Positions 38,762-47,831 of a stretch of 64,000 nt of DNA are shown piece after piece. The stretch is from Parabacteroides sp. Marseille-P3160 (GTDB lineage Bacteria; Bacteroidota; Bacteroidia; Bacteroidales; Tannerellaceae). Numbering within the stretch: position 1 is the first letter of the stretch; each line of letters starts with the position of its first letter. The position numbers and the translations under genes were made by a program. The notes below the pieces were generated by a model that saw nothing but the letters and a program-made list of their open reading frames with translations, made no database searches and was not told the origin of the DNA. The stretch lies in assembly GCF_900162725.1 (NCBI RefSeq), contig NZ_LT799418.1, positions 4,380,541-4,444,540 on the forward strand. The letters run 5' to 3'.

Positions 38762-39781
38762 ATGGCTGTTTGCACTCTACTCATTTGCCTGTCTTTTCTA
38801 TTATGTCCACAGTCACTTGAATGCAACGAGCTTTCAATGACTGAAAAAGAAAATAAAAATTCTCTCGTCCTACTGCTGGAACAGAATTTTTTATTTTCAA
38901 GCGGGGCTTTAACCAAGCTATGCCTATACATCCCGGCGCACAAAACAGAAGACTCTTTTCACTCCATCCGCTCTGAAACAGATCTATCGGAAAAAATAAT
39001 GCTGATCCAAAGACAAAAGAGGGAGATCGAGTCCTTAAAACACGATGTATATGTCCGGAATCTCCTGATTTTTTTGATCCTGCCCGGGAGCTTACTTGGC
39101 TATTTCTTTATGGAGAGACGGCATTACCGACAGAAACTGAAGTACCTGGAACAAATCACCCGATTCAGGATCAGCAACATACGCAACCGTATATCACCTC
39201 ATTTCATGCTTAACATTTTAAACCAAGAGATAAGCAGGGCCGACAAAGAGACGAAAAACCATCTGTTAACATTCGCACACCTGCTTCGGAGGTGCCTTGG
39301 AATGGAGGAGCAAATCAATATAAAACTGGGGGATGAAATAGATTTTGTAAAAGATTATATTGAATTGGAAAAACAAAAGTTCGGAGAAGATTTTACGATA
39401 AAATGAGATATCGATGAAAATATAGATACCGATCATCTCCAGATCATTCCGATGATGCTTCAAATACCGGTGGAAAACGCCCTGAAACACGGTTTATCTC
39501 AAGTAGAGGGTAAAAAGACAGTTGTCATAAAAATAAGAAAAGAAGGGACAGGCATAAAAGTTCGGATTACAGATAACGGAACAGGGTATTACCCGGAAAA
39601 AGAAAGTCGTACATCTGGAACAGGAACCGGTTTAAAAGTACTGAACCAAACAATAGAAATATTAAACTTACAAAACGCGGAGAAAATAACCTTTTCTCTA
39701 TCAAAGAAAAATAAAGAAAAACAAAACGGGACAAGCGTCGAACTATTTATTCCCTTCAACTACCAATACAAATGCCAATGA
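38762..39781 (+). pseudogene. LytS-type sensor histidine kinase interrupted by an in-frame TGA
   Basis: A reading frame of 339 codons is broken only by TGA at 39404-39406 (codon 215), in a place where a TGG Trp codon would restore it. Before the stop: a hydrophobic N-terminus, a membrane helix (about 98-116, NLLIFLILPGSLLGYFF) and the His_kinase box with the acceptor His in RISPHFMLN. After the stop: the ATPase part with PVENALKHG and DNGTGYYPE. Without readthrough the product lacks the ATP-binding domain. The periplasmic part is also short for this family (about 90 residues, no TPR array). The frame ends in ATGA shared with the LytTR regulator. A sequencing error is the main alternative. Confidence 0.8.
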
Positions 39782-40542
39782 AAAAAATATATACAGCCAT
39801 TATTATGGATGATGAACCAACCAGCATATCTAACCTCCATGCGTCGTTAGAAAAAACCAACCGGATAGAAATTGTCGATATAGCTTCGAATGTCCAAAAA
39901 GGGAAAGGGGCAATCCTCGCCGACAGACCCGACCTGCTCTTCCTGGACGTAGAAATGCCGGATAAAACGGGAATCGAATTTTTGAGGGAGATGAGGGGAA
40001 CGATAAAATGGCCGATGCAAGTAATCTTTTATACGGCCTACGAAAAATATTTATTGGATGCACTGCGCGAATCCGCTTTCGATTATTTATTGAAGCCGTA
40101 TACGGAAAATGAATTCTCTCTTGTAATCAACCGGTTTCTTGATTATATGAAAAAGGAAGCCAAACCAAACGCCTTTGAAGAAGCTATTAAAAGGCTCCAA
40201 CCGAAACAGAGTTCTTATTATTTGATTTCCACCATCAATGGTTTTCAATCCGTCCAGCTTGAAGACATCGGTTACTTTGAGTATGACCAGGAAAAAAAGT
40301 ACTGGTTCGCCATTTTTGCCGACCAAACGATCCAATTAAGGCAAGGAACTACGGTTGAGAATATTTTAAAGTTTTCTTCTGTTTTCACGCAGATTAATCC
40401 ACAACAAATTATCAACATCTCCTATCTCCTGGCAATTGAAAACAAGAGGTGTATCCTGTCCCATCCTTTTGAAAGGGCCGACCGCCTGATTATTTCCAGG
40501 TTCTATTTCAAATCCGTCCAGGAACATTTTTTCCTGATATGA
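39778..40542 (+). CDS. LytTR-family response regulator
   Basis: A 254-residue cytoplasmic regulator. The receiver has the acidic cluster MDDEP, the phosphorylation site D57 (LLFLDVEMP) and the conserved Lys in LLKPYTENEF. The C-terminal LytTR DNA-binding domain spans about residues 150-250 (GFQSVQLEDIGYFEYDQEKK, FTQINPQQIINISYL). I start at 39778 because that ATG overlaps the kinase stop as ATGA; an ATG two codons upstream at 39772 is possible. The gene is intact although its kinase is interrupted. Confidence 0.88.
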   Translation: MKKIYTAIIMDDEPTSISNLHASLEKTNRIEIVDIASNVQKGKGAILADRPDLLFLDVEMPDKTGIEFLREMRGTIKWPMQVIFYTAYEKYLLDALRESAFDYLLKPYTENEFSLVINRFLDYMKKEAKPNAFEEAIKRLQPKQSSYYLISTINGFQSVQLEDIGYFEYDQEKKYWFAIFADQTIQLRQGTTVENILKFSSVFTQINPQQIINISYLLAIENKRCILSHPFERADRLIISRFYFKSVQEHFFLI

Positions 40543-40734
40543 TTCTTAGGAATACGCCGTAAGAACACGAAAGCGACCGGTATGCTTATTTCTCATTTCC
40601 GCTTGGGTTTTATATCTACCACTTTTAGTAGCAATCCGTCCTTTCCTGAGCCGGCCTTTCAGATCTTCAACAGAGTATCGGCAAAGAGTTTGCTTTTTTT
40701 GACTCTTTTATGGCTTATTTTAAATGAAAATATT

Positions 40735-40742
40735 TATTTTTG
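40735..40742 (+). promoter_or_regulatory. -7 box of the esterase gene
   Basis: TATTTTTG matches TAnnTTTG, 74 bases before the ATG at 40817. No clear -33 element is visible. Confidence 0.35.
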
Positions 40743-40816
40743 ACAAGAAATAGATAAGAAACAGATGGACCTAAGGTCTTATCCGGTTCATAATGTTATT
40801 TTAAATCTTTAGATCC

Positions 40817-42106
40817 ATGAGAACATTTTTATTTACCTTCCTTTTCAGCTTGTTCATCGGCTCTGTTGCGGCCCAGCCTGCCGAGCGGATGATCAAGATA
40901 GCCATTACGCCGAATAGTGAGGACTGGAATTATAAAACCGGTCAGAAAGCATCTTTCGAAATATTGGTGACGCAAAACAGTGTCCCAATGAAAGACGTTG
41001 CTGTCCGCTACGAGCTTTCCTACGATATGATGACCCCCTTTCAGGTAAAATCCCTTGTCTTGAAAGAGGGGAAAACCAAAGTAGACGCCGGAACGATGGA
41101 GAAGCCCGGATTCCTGCGCTGCCGGGTTTATGTAACCTATGACGGGAAAGAATATGAAAGCCGGGCTACCGCAGGTTTTGACGTCCAGTCGATCCGGCCG
41201 ACCGCCATCCTGCCGGAAGACTTCACTGCCTTTTGGGATAAAGCAAAAGCGGAAAATGCAAAAATACCTATCGACGCACGGTTGACACTCCTGCTGGGCC
41301 GTTGTACGGGATCGGTAAACGTATATGAATTAAATGTGCAGAACTTTAGTTACGGTTCACGCATCTACGGGATATTATGCGTGCCCAAGGCGCCGGGCAA
41401 ATATCCGGCGCTTCTTTCTGTTCCCGGAGCCGGAGTACGTCCCTACCAAGGAAATATCGCCACGGCGGAAAAGGGAGTCATTACGCTGGAGATCGGGATT
41501 CACGGCGTCCCGGTGACGCTGGATCCCGTTATTTACGACAACCTGTCGAAATCCGCCCTTCTCAATTATCCGGCGCAGAATTGGGATAACCGGGATCAGG
41601 TATATTACAAACGGGTTTACTTGGGTTGCGTCCGGGCAATCGACTATCTTTACAGCATGCCGGAGTTCGACGGAACCCGCCTGGCTGTGCAGGGAGGGAG
41701 CCAAGGCGGCGCTTTGGCTATCATCACGGCCTCGCTGGATTCGCGTGTGAAGGGACTGGTTTCCTTCTATCCCGCCCTCTCCGATCTGACCGGATACCTC
41801 CATGGCCGTGCCGGAGGATGGCCCCATCTTTTCCGCGAAACGGCCGATTCCCCTGCCATTCTGGAACAGAAAGCCAAGACTACTGGTTACTATGATGTCG
41901 TTAATTTTGCACGCAACCTGAAAGTTCCCGGATTTTACTCTTTCGGATATAACGACATGGTCTGCCCGCCAACCTCCACATTCTCCGCCTATAATGAAAT
42001 CAAAGCCCCCAAAGAGTTGCTTATCATACCTGAAATCGCTCATTACACTTATCCTGAACAGTGGGAGAAAGCAGGGCAATGGATTTTTCGGCTTTTTGAA
42101 AAATAA
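40817..42106 (+). CDS. Acetyl xylan esterase / cephalosporin-C deacetylase family (CE7)
   Basis: A secreted 429-residue alpha/beta hydrolase that would remove acetyl groups from oligosaccharides. It has a signal peptide (MRTFLFTFLFSLFIGSVAAQ), then a beta-sandwich-like N-terminal domain of about 110 residues, then the AXE1 hydrolase. The nucleophile S295 is in GGSQGG, with an Asp in the GYNDMVCPP region and the His in IAHYTYPE as the rest of the triad. This CE7 layout is common in gut Bacteroidales. It stands alone here, not next to other polysaccharide genes. Confidence 0.85.
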   Translation: MRTFLFTFLFSLFIGSVAAQPAERMIKIAITPNSEDWNYKTGQKASFEILVTQNSVPMKDVAVRYELSYDMMTPFQVKSLVLKEGKTKVDAGTMEKPGFLRCRVYVTYDGKEYESRATAGFDVQSIRPTAILPEDFTAFWDKAKAENAKIPIDARLTLLLGRCTGSVNVYELNVQNFSYGSRIYGILCVPKAPGKYPALLSVPGAGVRPYQGNIATAEKGVITLEIGIHGVPVTLDPVIYDNLSKSALLNYPAQNWDNRDQVYYKRVYLGCVRAIDYLYSMPEFDGTRLAVQGGSQGGALAIITASLDSRVKGLVSFYPALSDLTGYLHGRAGGWPHLFRETADSPAILEQKAKTTGYYDVVNFARNLKVPGFYSFGYNDMVCPPTSTFSAYNEIKAPKELLIIPEIAHYTYPEQWEKAGQWIFRLFEK

Positions 42107-42182
42107 ACGCTAAAACATCTATAAATACCTTTCAAATGACGCCCTTTTCATATTCTTCCATTATTTTTCAAATAGTTGATGC

Positions 42183-42190
42183 TATCTTTG
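42183..42190 (+). promoter_or_regulatory. -7 box of the LysE-family gene
   Basis: TATCTTTG is a full match to TAnnTTTG, 16 bases before the ATG at 42207, predicting a very short leader. Confidence 0.5.
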
Positions 42191-42206
42191 CGGCAAAAGA
42201 AAGCGC

Positions 42207-42869
42207 ATGTTAGAATTTTTTTGGAAAGGTTTTGTCATCGGAATCCTGGTCTCCGCACCGATGGGGCCGGTTGGCATGCTTTGCATCCAACGCACTCTGA
42301 ACAAGGGACGCTGGCACGGTTTCATCACCGGAATCGGCGCCACCATGTCCGATTTGACATACGCCGCTCTCACCTGTCTATGCATGGGGCTTGTGGTTAA
42401 TTTTGTGGAGGCAAACCAGACGCCCCTGCAACTATTCGGTAGTGTCGTACTGGCCGGATTCGGATTTTATATCTTCCGCAGTAATCCAACGCGTGCGCTG
42501 GCCAAGCAGAAAGACAGGAAACTGTCCTTTACGCAGGATTTCATTTCTGCTTTTTTACTGACGTTCAGCAATGTGCTGATTGTATTGCTCTATATCGCTC
42601 TCTTTGCCCGCTTCAGCTTTGTGGCGCACGAGAATTCGTTGTGGATGATCCTGGTCGGGTTGGGAGGAATTGGCGTAGGGGCAATTTGCTGGTGGTTTTT
42701 CATTACCTTTGTCGTGTCGACTCTACGAAAATGGTTCAACATCCGGGGAACCTACTTGCTGAACCGGATTATAGGCTCCCTGATCGTCTGCCTTTCCGTC
42801 GTAGGAGTATTGTCGGCGCTTTTTTCATCATATCTGAACTTACCGTTGTTACAACTATTACATATATAA
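42207..42869 (+). CDS. LysE/RhtB-family exporter
   Basis: A 220-residue inner-membrane protein with about six hydrophobic helices. The family opening is clear (GFVIGILVSAPMGPVGMLCIQRTL followed by GFITGIGATMSDL). Members export amino acids or small metabolites; the substrate is unknown. The CBM9-like gene starts 11 bases after its stop, so the two may be co-transcribed. Confidence 0.85.
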   Translation: MLEFFWKGFVIGILVSAPMGPVGMLCIQRTLNKGRWHGFITGIGATMSDLTYAALTCLCMGLVVNFVEANQTPLQLFGSVVLAGFGFYIFRSNPTRALAKQKDRKLSFTQDFISAFLLTFSNVLIVLLYIALFARFSFVAHENSLWMILVGLGGIGVGAICWWFFITFVVSTLRKWFNIRGTYLLNRIIGSLIVCLSVVGVLSALFSSYLNLPLLQLLHI

Positions 42870-42880
42870 ACCGGAAACAA

Positions 42881-43522
42881 ATGAAAAAATTGAACGTACC
42901 TTACCTCGAAACACTGGATGTCCTATCGCTTTCGGCGGCTGCCTCCCTGCTGCAGGATAAAGGCCGGAAAGGGGAAATCGACAGCCTGAACTGGGCGGAA
43001 TACCCCTATCGCCCGGAAGTATCCTTTTTCATCGGACGAACGAATCTGCGTCTATATATCAATTACGTGGTAAAAGGGAATTCCCTGAAGGCCAGCTATG
43101 GGAAAGACGGCTCACCGGTATACCAGGATAGTTGCGTGGAATTTTTCATGCAACAGGAAGGTGAAAAGATTTACCGTAATTTCGAATTCAATTGCATCGG
43201 AACGTGTGATGCTTCGCGCAGGCGTTCGCGCACAGAAAAAGAATCGCTTACGCCGGAAGAATATGCCGGCATCCGGCGCTATTCTTCGATAGGCGACCAA
43301 CCGTTCGAAGAAAAAGAAGGACTTTATACCTGGAGTTTGTTGGTCGCTATTCCTTTTTCAACCATGGATCTTGACCCCGGAAATCTACCGGAGAAAATCC
43401 GGGCAAACTTCTATAAATGTGCGGACGAAACAAAGTATCCGCATTTCTTAAGCTGGAACCCGATCGATTTGCCTAAACCGGACTTCCATTGCCCTCCTTT
43501 CTTCGGAGAACTCTTTCTGTAA
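42881..43522 (+). CDS. CBM9-like carbohydrate-binding domain protein
   Basis: A 213-residue protein without a signal peptide, starting at 42881 (MKKLNVPYLETLD). The body resembles the family 9-like sugar-binding fold seen in Bacteroidetes proteins: NWAEYPYRPEVSFFIGRTNLRL, YQDSCVEFF, FYKCADETKYPHFLSWNPI and a closing FHCPPFFGEL. Its ligand and role are unknown. An upstream extension of the frame (to 42641) overlaps the exporter gene and is not used. Confidence 0.75.
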   Translation: MKKLNVPYLETLDVLSLSAAASLLQDKGRKGEIDSLNWAEYPYRPEVSFFIGRTNLRLYINYVVKGNSLKASYGKDGSPVYQDSCVEFFMQQEGEKIYRNFEFNCIGTCDASRRRSRTEKESLTPEEYAGIRRYSSIGDQPFEEKEGLYTWSLLVAIPFSTMDLDPGNLPEKIRANFYKCADETKYPHFLSWNPIDLPKPDFHCPPFFGELFL

Positions 43523-43532
43523 GCAAGATGCA

Positions 43533-43727
43533 GGAAGGCCTCAGGGCAAACTTTTAAAACTCCTGTTACGTTCGGCGGAAGCTCCAGCTCCCGTCGGTGA
43601 TAAAAGCGAGGCTCCGCCCTCGCAATGATTATCCTTTTTTAAGGATAGGCAAAACAGGAGCTTCCAACACGACGCAGTGAGGACACTCCGCCCGACAAAG
43701 GGGTAAGAGTTTGCCCTGAGGAAGGCC
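43533..43727. repeat. Nested inverted repeat between convergent genes
   Basis: The outer arms CCTCAGGGCAAACT (43539-43552) and AGTTTGCCCTGAGG (43708-43721) are perfectly complementary. Inside lie further complementary pairs: GGAAGCTCC with GGAGCTTCC, ACTCCTGTT with AACAGGAG, a GCGAGG/CCTCGC hairpin and a TATCCTT/AAGGATA hairpin. The element fills the whole gap between the CBM9-like and TlpA-like genes and almost touches the latter's stop. It could be a double terminator, a small non-autonomous repeat element or a structured RNA. Confidence 0.7.
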
Positions 43728-43728
43728 T

Positions 43729-46089
43729 TTAGTCGGAGAATGCCGATTCTATCTCACGAGTCAAGACCTGAGTTCCTTCAAAACCGACATGAAAGTAAGT
43801 TTGTTCCCCTTTCTTATTTAAGATCAAATAAGAAGGAACTCCATTTACACCGAATTTCTGTTTCAGGGAATTAAGCTGCTCTTTTGTGAGCCGGAAATGT
43901 TCACCGGGGATTCCCGTAATCATAAAATTAAATGTGTTTAGCGGAGATGTATAGTCTGTTAAATAGATAAAAGCAACCCCTTTCTCTTTTAACTGTTGTT
44001 TTGCCGGTTCAAGCTGTTTCATAGCCCATCGGCAAGGAGAACACCAGGTTGCCCAAAAGTCGACAAGAAGGACTTTCCCTGCAAAGGGTTTGATGATCTC
44101 ATAAAATAAGCTGTCTCCGGTAAGCGCCTCCGGAACTGTATGTACGGTATAATTTCCTTTCTTTTTATTGGCTTCGATCTCACGCAAAAGTTCGTCATTT
44201 TTCTGCGACAGATAGGTATAATAAAAAGGATTGTCCATTTTCGATACATACGTTAACACCCGGGGGGCCAACGGTGTTTTTTCATCTAAAGGAGAAGCCA
44301 GTATTTGTGTGGCCATCAAGTCGAACGCGAGTCCTTTATCCGTACCTATCAGCGATTGTAAAACTTCTTCGGCACAAAGGTATCGGATCTGCCGTTCGTA
44401 CTTATTGTAAAATGCCTGTCTAAAGTCGCTGGAAAACGTATCCGGTTGCACAATCTGTTTAAAGAACTTCATCTGTATGGCTTCCAACGTATCATGTGCC
44501 GGTTTATCGACTGACAGATCTCGATAATCAAATAAGTTGGCTTTTTCCAAAATGGATTGGATATTATTTCCAGGTAACTGATTTAACGAATCTATTTGCT
44601 GTATAAGCGTTTGATATTTTTCTACCAATAAATTCGTCTGTCTGAGTGACTGCACATATTCATTGCAGTTTTTTTTGAACAAATTCACTTTATCTTCCGG
44701 CCAATTGATAAAATTGGAGTTTACACGATCGCTCAAATAGTTCAATTCCTCTACAGTCAAATCGGCCATCCCGGCCAATTTCTCCTTCATCTCTTTTGTA
44801 GTCCCCTCTTTATTCACTTCATTCAACTGAATGAATTTGCAGTTATTGATCGCCCAACAATAGTCCGCAGTATAAAGATAGCGGGGGTCATTGATCTCAT
44901 ATTCTTTCAGAAAGCTATAATAATCGGGAGAAAAGACGGGAGGTGTATAACCGGTAAGTTTTTCTCTATAACCTATATTATTCGCTTTCCGATAGGCTGA
45001 TTCTAAATAATAGCTTCCAAAAAACAGCCGATCCATCGCCTGCATTTTCACATCAGCGGTAGCCAGTTCTTTTACTTGTTGCGATCCCTTTTCGTTTTTA
45101 AGACGATTGATCGCGCTATCGGCAAGGTTTAAAACATGTTCTTTGTACTGGCTCGCAGACATACCCAGTATTTCGTCCATAAACCGGTCATAATTGAACG
45201 TATTGTTTAATGAATCGGACAGCGACAAGAATTGATGATTCAGCTCCGCATTGGCACCATTCACATAGATCCATTGTCCTTTCGGACATTTATCTATGCG
45301 TGCGCGTGATTCCTGGCAAGCTATTCCTTGCAAATCAACATAGACGGATGACTCTTGCTCCGGTGTAAGCAATACTTTTATCTGCTTTAGATTTTGCAAG
45401 CGAAGCGTTACCTGCATCGTACAAGGGAGGGGGACTTTGACTTCAAAATGGCCATCGTCTCCGAGTTTAAACTCATACTCATATTGCTCACCGGTGAGGG
45501 GATCGTTTGCATATACGAGTCCGTCAAAGTTGAGTTCGGGTATATAGCCGAGAACTTGACCTTTTAAGGTAGCAATGCCTGCTTTAAATACAGGTGTAGG
45601 AAGGGATTTCGTGTCATTGATTCCCTCCGGTTCCCGTCGGGCTCCCTCAGGGACGCCGATCCGGTTCGTCAGAACAGGCGATTTCAATTCAATTCCCCAA
45701 ATTTTGAAGCAGGTGGGGCAATCGCTTTCGATAAAATCGATTCGTTCGGTAGAGGGATCAATTGGAGGAAAATAAAGAACAAACGAACGTTCTCCCGTTT
45801 CATCCATATAAACTTCCTTACTCAATTCCATTCCGGTCGCGTAGCGAAGCATTTTTTTTTCACCATTGGCGCGGATATAAGTCTCCTGCGCGATACGTAT
45901 CCACTGACCCGGTTTCTCATACCCGGTCATATAGAGGATCGTAGCAGTATCGCTTAGAATGATCTTGTCAATTTCAACACTCGTATAATTCCATATACTA
46001 AACGGAGGTCGTTCAATCACAATCTCTTGTGCAGTTCCCGATAAGCTGGCGAACGCAAGAAGAAAAAGGAAGCAAATGTGTTTTTTCAT
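43729..46089 (-). CDS. TlpA-family thioredoxin-like protein with large N-terminal region
   Basis: A 786-residue exported protein. A signal peptide (MKKHICFLFLLAFASLSGTAQ) is followed by about 640 residues of beta-rich and then helical sequence of unknown function. The C-terminal thioredoxin fold (about 660-786) has the redox pair C683-S-P-C686 in FWATWCSPC and the cis-Pro region GVPSYLIL. It is expected in the periplasm or anchored to a membrane, acting as thiol reductase; the substrates are unknown. TATCTTTG on the minus strand (46120-46127) is a likely promoter box. Confidence 0.82.
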   Translation of the reverse strand: MKKHICFLFLLAFASLSGTAQEIVIERPPFSIWNYTSVEIDKIILSDTATILYMTGYEKPGQWIRIAQETYIRANGEKKMLRYATGMELSKEVYMDETGERSFVLYFPPIDPSTERIDFIESDCPTCFKIWGIELKSPVLTNRIGVPEGARREPEGINDTKSLPTPVFKAGIATLKGQVLGYIPELNFDGLVYANDPLTGEQYEYEFKLGDDGHFEVKVPLPCTMQVTLRLQNLKQIKVLLTPEQESSVYVDLQGIACQESRARIDKCPKGQWIYVNGANAELNHQFLSLSDSLNNTFNYDRFMDEILGMSASQYKEHVLNLADSAINRLKNEKGSQQVKELATADVKMQAMDRLFFGSYYLESAYRKANNIGYREKLTGYTPPVFSPDYYSFLKEYEINDPRYLYTADYCWAINNCKFIQLNEVNKEGTTKEMKEKLAGMADLTVEELNYLSDRVNSNFINWPEDKVNLFKKNCNEYVQSLRQTNLLVEKYQTLIQQIDSLNQLPGNNIQSILEKANLFDYRDLSVDKPAHDTLEAIQMKFFKQIVQPDTFSSDFRQAFYNKYERQIRYLCAEEVLQSLIGTDKGLAFDLMATQILASPLDEKTPLAPRVLTYVSKMDNPFYYTYLSQKNDELLREIEANKKKGNYTVHTVPEALTGDSLFYEIIKPFAGKVLLVDFWATWCSPCRWAMKQLEPAKQQLKEKGVAFIYLTDYTSPLNTFNFMITGIPGEHFRLTKEQLNSLKQKFGVNGVPSYLILNKKGEQTYFHVGFEGTQVLTREIESAFSD

Positions 46090-46119
46090 AGTGTACGATT
46101 TAAAAAGTTACTTTCTATC

Positions 46120-46127
46120 CAAAGATA
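46120..46127 (-). promoter_or_regulatory. -7 box of the TlpA-like gene
   Basis: The minus strand reads TATCTTTG, a full TAnnTTTG match, 30 bases ahead of the ATG at 46089. Confidence 0.5.
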
Positions 46128-46234
46128 GGTATTTTCCTATTTATGACGTAAGTACATTTACTAAAAAATCCTGTCCAACCTCAAGGTGAACAGGATTTAT
46201 GCTGATCTCTGGAAAAATACGACACAAAAAAAAA

Positions 46235-46642
46235 TCACTTTTCGCCTTTCTTGCCCATTTTGATTTCAATGACAAAAGCAATCAACAAACCGATCCCTCC
46301 AAAGAGCAAGACAGACGCTCCATAAGCGGTGCTCATTAACTCCCCTCTGTACCAACCGTCATTTTGATAGGAGCTAATAATGGAAGTGCTGATGATAAAA
46401 CCGACTAAAAGTCCAAGTCCGATTCCGGCCAGTAAACATCCGGCCTTCAAAGCGCCGAAAGAGAATTTTCGCCCGAAACTTGGTAATTCAATCTTCCCGT
46501 TTAAATCAGCCGATTTAATTTTGTCTCCCAATTTTTCAATAATTGCCATCCGTTCTTTCCTCCGGACAAACAATTCAAATATCCCGTAAATTGCAGCGCA
46601 GGTAATTCCCAATATTAAAGGAACCATAATAAAATCCATCAT
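46235..46642 (-). CDS. Small membrane protein of the DUF6249 type
   Basis: A 135-residue protein with three hydrophobic segments (about 5-25, 67-90 and 110-128) and a basic stretch after the first (FVRRKERMAIIEKLGDK). It resembles the DUF6249 proteins of Bacteroidetes, which have no assigned function. TATATTTG on the minus strand (46724-46731) is a fitting promoter box about 80 bases upstream. Confidence 0.65.
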   Translation of the reverse strand: MMDFIMVPLILGITCAAIYGIFELFVRRKERMAIIEKLGDKIKSADLNGKIELPSFGRKFSFGALKAGCLLAGIGLGLLVGFIISTSIISSYQNDGWYRGELMSTAYGASVLLFGGIGLLIAFVIEIKMGKKGEK

Positions 46643-46723
46643 AACTATTTACTTTAAATGATTAATTAACTCGTTTGTCTATTTGACGTCTTTCCAGGAA
46701 AAAGGTTACAGAAGCATTCCATC

Positions 46724-46731
46724 CAAATATA
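46724..46731 (-). promoter_or_regulatory. -7 box of the DUF6249-type gene
   Basis: The minus strand reads TATATTTG, matching TAnnTTTG, 81 bases upstream of the ATG at 46642. Confidence 0.4.
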
Positions 46732-46891
46732 GTAATGAAAACTTTTTCAGGAAATAAATAGTACATTTACCACGAAGGGAAGCGCTAAGATATAGTAAAG
46801 CAGTAAATTATAAAAACTCACGCCGATTCCCTGACTATATCCCTTTTTACAAATTTCCCTATTCTCCGGAATAATTCGGAGTATCTGTTTT

Positions 46892-46899
46892 TATATTTG
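46892..46899 (+). promoter_or_regulatory. Possible promoter of the HU-wHTH gene
   Basis: TATATTTG matches TAnnTTTG. If used, transcription would start near 46906 and give a leader of about 175 nt that includes the long inverted repeat at 46945-46994. Confidence 0.35.
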
Positions 46900-46921
46900 T
46901 ACTTAGAAATCGGATTTTTAT

Positions 46922-46996
46922 ACCCAGGTTGACCTGGTGACCAACCTTGGTTAGCCACCAGGTCAACAAAGGTTAGCCTGGTGGCTAACCAAGGTC
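46922..46996. repeat. Perfect 18-bp inverted repeat with extra arms upstream of the HU-wHTH gene
   Basis: The arms at 46945-46962 and 46977-46994 are exact reverse complements (CCTTGGTTAGCCACCAGG and its complement) around a 14-base loop. The flank (about 46927-46944) and the loop carry further pieces of the same words (GGTTGACC, ACCAGGT, GGTTAG), so alternative pairings are possible. No T-run follows on the plus strand, which argues against a simple terminator. It may be a leader structure, a binding site or a small repeat element. Confidence 0.75.
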
Positions 46997-47080
46997 TATA
47001 AAAAATTGAGTATACAGGAAAACGGATTTCAATACAGCATGAAGCTATTTTCATACTGCTAACCTTAAATATTCAGTACC

Positions 47081-47695
47081 ATGTCTATTGTATTTACCGT
47101 TCATTCCATTCCGGACCCCAAGGGGGAAAAAGGGAAATCATTACAGCATGCCCGTGTTTATTCGCCGGGCACACGGGGAATCGATGATATTTGCCCTTTG
47201 ATTTGTTCTCGTTCCACACTCTCGCCGGCCGATGTCAAAGCGGCATTGGACTCATTCGCTTGGATATTGGGAGAGTCCCTCAGCCAAGGCTACCATGTCC
47301 GACTGGAAGGAATCGGCTGCTTCTCTCCGTCTCTGCACACCACCCGGACCGACAATGGCCATATGGCCGTCGAGGTAGATAACGTAAATTTCCATTGCGA
47401 CACCAATTTATTGAAACGACTCCGGAAAGCCGGTCTGGAGCGTAACTATGCAAAAGAAAAAGAAAGCAGGAAAATAAATGAGAAAGATTGGACGGAAGAC
47501 ATGCTCTTGCTGGCCCGACAAGCCGGCTACCTGTCTCCCCGCCTGTTCAGCGCCTTGACTCGCTGTTCCCGTCATCAGGCGGAGGTTCACTTGCAGGAAT
47601 ACGTAGAAAAAGGTCTCCTTGTCCGCAAAGGAAAGGGAAAGCATATACTCTATCTGCCGGTATTACCCGAGGAAAATAAAACGGAAGGCATCTAA
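47081..47695 (+). CDS. HU-family DNA-binding protein fused to a winged helix
   Basis: A 204-residue protein. Residues about 1-110 form the divergent HU/IHF-like domain of the HU-HIG type found in Bacteroidetes (STLSPADVKAALDSFAWILGE, GYHVRLEGIGCFSPSL). After a charged linker, residues about 135-195 look like a winged helix (LSPRLFSALTRCSRHQAEVHL, LVRKGKGKHILYLPV). It is expected to bind or bend DNA; targets are unknown. The inverted repeat upstream may be its own control site. A terminator overlaps its stop codon. Confidence 0.82.
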   Translation: MSIVFTVHSIPDPKGEKGKSLQHARVYSPGTRGIDDICPLICSRSTLSPADVKAALDSFAWILGESLSQGYHVRLEGIGCFSPSLHTTRTDNGHMAVEVDNVNFHCDTNLLKRLRKAGLERNYAKEKESRKINEKDWTEDMLLLARQAGYLSPRLFSALTRCSRHQAEVHLQEYVEKGLLVRKGKGKHILYLPVLPEENKTEGI

Positions 47696-47713
47696 AGCCT
47701 TCCGTCTCTCTTG
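47681..47713 (+). terminator. Terminator overlapping the end of the HU-wHTH gene
   Basis: A 9-bp stem (47681-47689 with 47697-47705) contains the TAA stop in its loop and is followed by a T/C-rich run. Confidence 0.65.
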
Positions 47714-47831
47714 CAGGAAGGCAGCATTTCCAACAGCAATGCTATTCTTTAGAATGTTAATTCTTTGCTTCCGGTATACGCTTTTCCCTATTTCTTCGTT
47801 ATAGTTACGTATTTCTAATTAGAAACTTGCG

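Noticed and set aside
40549-40707. An open minus-strand frame with a very basic tail next to the LytTR gene
   Set aside because: 53 codons without a usable upstream start codon. It could be a decayed gene end, but no family is recognised.
46818-47054. A minus-strand ORF of 78 codons across the long inverted repeat
   Set aside because: It spans the palindrome, so its composition comes from the repeat. No domain or promoter supports it.
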